Shown: in pieces, positions 4,802 to 6,178 of the stretch | Position numbering within the stretch: position 1 is the stretch's first letter | Layout: every line of letters begins with the position of its first letter | DNA from: an uncultured Flavobacteriales bacterium | GTDB lineage: Bacteria; Bacteroidota; Bacteroidia; Palsa-965 | Length of the DNA stretch: 6,178 nt | Direction: 5' to 3' | NCBI GenBank assembly: GCA_946478675.1 | Contig: CAMLEF010000280.1 | Coordinates: forward strand, 1-6,178 | The notes under the pieces: model-generated | Databases searched by the model: none | Told to the model about the DNA's origin: nothing | What the model saw: only the letters and a program-made list of their open reading frames with translations | Position numbers and translations under genes: made by a program

Positions 4802-6178
4802 TCAGAAACGAATGCCGACGAGGCAGATATCGTCGACCTGCTCGAGCTCGCCTTTCCATTGATCGAAAACTGTCTCGAGCGTTTGCTGCTGTTCGGCAAG
4901 CGGCTTTTCACTGACAGCAACAAGCTGTTCCATCAATTGTTTGTAACGAAACTTCTTTCCTTTCGGTCCGCCGAACTGGTCAGCGAAACCGTCGGTGAAC
5001 AGGTACAGCATGTCGTTGCGCTGCAGTGAAAATTCCTGCGCCGTGAACGGTTGTGCTTTTTCGCTTTTTCCCACCGGCATTTTATCCGCCGGCAATTCGA
5101 TCACCTGCTTCTCGCGCACTACCACCGGCGCATTGTATGCCGCCGCATACGTGAACGAAGTAAGCTTGTCCGTCATCGACCAGCGGCAAAGAATGCCATC
5201 CATGCCGTCCTGCATATTCGAAGCCGTGTGTTCCTGCGAAATATTCTGAATGAGTCGCTCGCGTACATGACCGAGCACATTAGCCGGGGCCTGGATATTT
5301 TTCTCCGTCACCGCTTCGTTCAGGAATGAAATATTCAGCAGGCTCATGAACGCGCCGGGAACGCCGTGCCCGGTGGAATCGCACACCGCGAGATAGAACG
5401 CATCGTCCCTGCGCGCCGCCCAGTAAAAATCGCCGCTGACAATATCCTTCGGGCGGAACAGCACGAAATAATCGCCGAGGTGCGTGTCGAGCAATTCGCG
5501 ATGAGCCAGCAGCGCATATTGAATTTTCCGCGCATAGTTGATCGAATCGGTGATCTCGCGATTCTTCTCCTCCACTTCCACATTGTGATTTGCGATAATG
5601 CCTTTCTGTCGCCGCGTGATGCGGAAACGATTGAAGAGGAAAAGCGAAAACACGAGCACAATCACCAGCAGCGACACCGAAGAGATGATGATGTACAACT
5701 GCCGTTTTTCTTTTTCAGCGTTGATCTCCTGCTCTTTCTTATGCGCGGTTTCAGCGATCGCCTGCTGCTTGTCGTAATCCGCTTTGGCTTCCAGCTTGCC
5801 GAGCTCCTTGCTTTTCGAATCGTTGAACAGCGAATCTTTCAGCGCCGTGTATTTCTGGAAATTCTCGAACGCATCCTGCCAGCGTTTCGTCTTTGTGTAC
5901 AATTCACTCAGCGCACTGTAAGCGTAAATCGCATTGTCGGGATCTTTGATCTCCAGCGAAAGCGACAGGCATTCTTTCAACGTGCGCTCCGCATCGTCGT
6001 AGCGGCCCATGTTCGTGTACGTGCCGCCGATATTTCCCAGCGTATTCGCAATGCCCGCCTGGTCGCCGATCTGTTTCTTGATCTCCAATGAGCGATTGTA
6101 ATAATCCAGCGCCAAATCGTTTTCACCGATCACCGAATAGATGATGCCGATATTGCCAAGCTGCCGCGACACGAGCGC
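4802..6178 (-). CDS. TPR-sensor SpoIIE-type PP2C serine phosphatase, 5' end beyond the window
   Basis: 458 C-terminal residues; the frame is open through the right edge, so the GTG at 6172 is not the start. Numbering from that GTG: tetratricopeptide repeats at about 1-115 (LGNIGIIYSVIGENDLALDY, then LGNIGGTYTNMGRYDDAE); a charged coiled coil at 120-158; one membrane helix at 159-181 (YIIISSVSLLVIVLVFSLFLF); a linker helix (VEEKNREITDSINYARKIQ); and a SpoIIE/PP2C domain at about 225-456. Phosphatase metal motifs look complete: D248 in SGDFYW, D265 in CDSTGHGVPGAFM, D394 in LFTDGFADQFGG and D447/D448 in VDDICLVG. This is a common Bacteroidota layout, with TPRs likely outside the inner membrane and the phosphatase inside, dephosphorylating an unknown phospho-Ser target, often an STAS anti-anti-sigma protein. 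No such partner is encoded here. Confidence 0.93.
   Translation of the reverse strand, partial: ALVSRQLGNIGIIYSVIGENDLALDYYNRSLEIKKQIGDQAGIANTLGNIGGTYTNMGRYDDAERTLKECLSLSLEIKDPDNAIYAYSALSELYTKTKRWQDAFENFQKYTALKDSLFNDSKSKELGKLEAKADYDKQQAIAETAHKKEQEINAEKEKRQLYIIISSVSLLVIVLVFSLFLFNRFRITRRQKGIIANHNVEVEEKNREITDSINYARKIQYALLAHRELLDTHLGDYFVLFRPKDIVSGDFYWAARRDDAFYLAVCDSTGHGVPGAFMSLLNISFLNEAVTEKNIQAPANVLGHVRERLIQNISQEHTASNMQDGMDGILCRWSMTDKLTSFTYAAAYNAPVVVREKQVIELPADKMPVGKSEKAQPFTAQEFSLQRNDMLYLFTDGFADQFGGPKGKKFRYKQLMEQLVAVSEKPLAEQQQTLETVFDQWKGELEQVDDICLVGIRF

Noticed and set aside
5366..6091. 241-residue open frame on the + strand within the phosphatase gene
   Set aside because: It is the shadow of the TPR/SpoIIE gene; the protein lacks domain signatures and is made of runs of Arg, Phe and Leu from codon bias.
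6170..6172. GTG as start of the phosphatase gene
   Set aside because: The frame is open to the window edge, the sequence begins in the middle of a TPR, and a signal peptide or further TPRs would be expected upstream.
1..6178. Defence system, toxin-antitoxin pair, insertion sequence, tRNA or rRNA
   Set aside because: No transposase, nuclease, small paired genes, terminal repeats or RNA-gene signatures were seen on either strand.

Overview
The window looks like chromosomal DNA of a Bacteroidota member, perhaps a Chitinophagales- or Sphingobacteriales-type lineage, with moderately high G+C. Three things support this. The PanB and M61-peptidase sequences have the form usual in that phylum. Start codons lack Shine-Dalgarno sequences. 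A perfect TAnnTTTG element, the Bacteroidota -7 promoter consensus, lies upstream of panB. The phylum is my inference from recognised sequence styles, not from a search.

Layout, left to right. (1) 2-901 (+) is the C-terminal part of an M61-type (glycyl aminopeptidase-like) metallopeptidase with a PDZ-like domain, cut by the left edge. Its expected third zinc ligand, Glu, reads as Gln. (2) 933-1286 (+) is a small Rieske [2Fe-2S] ferredoxin-like protein. (3) 1287-1552 has no gene; it holds nested inverted repeats built of 7- and 8-base units, and a promoter element. (4) 1553-2371 (+) is panB, ketopantoate hydroxymethyltransferase. (5) 2370-2449 is a long hairpin between convergent genes, with arms made of 7-base units. 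(6) 2452-2964 (-) is a DinB-superfamily protein, and 2970-3587 (-) is a 205-aa protein of unknown function lying upstream of it, probably in one operon. (7) 3588-3706 is a divergent intergenic region with an 8-base tandem repeat. (8) 3707-4801 (+) is a two-helix membrane protein with propeller-like sequence repeats. (9) 4802-6178 (-) is a TPR / transmembrane / SpoIIE-type PP2C phosphatase, cut by the right edge. Its stop codon directly abuts that of gene 8.

The genes do not form one obvious pathway. They look like ordinary housekeeping (panB), redox (Rieske), protein turnover (M61), possible thiol or metal chemistry (DinB) and signalling (SpoIIE phosphatase). I see no defence system, CRISPR array, insertion sequence, tRNA or rRNA. 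The most unusual features are the apparent loss of catalytic residues in the M61 protein and the short-period (7 or 8 base) repeats, mostly arranged as inverted repeats, in each of the three larger non-coding intervals.
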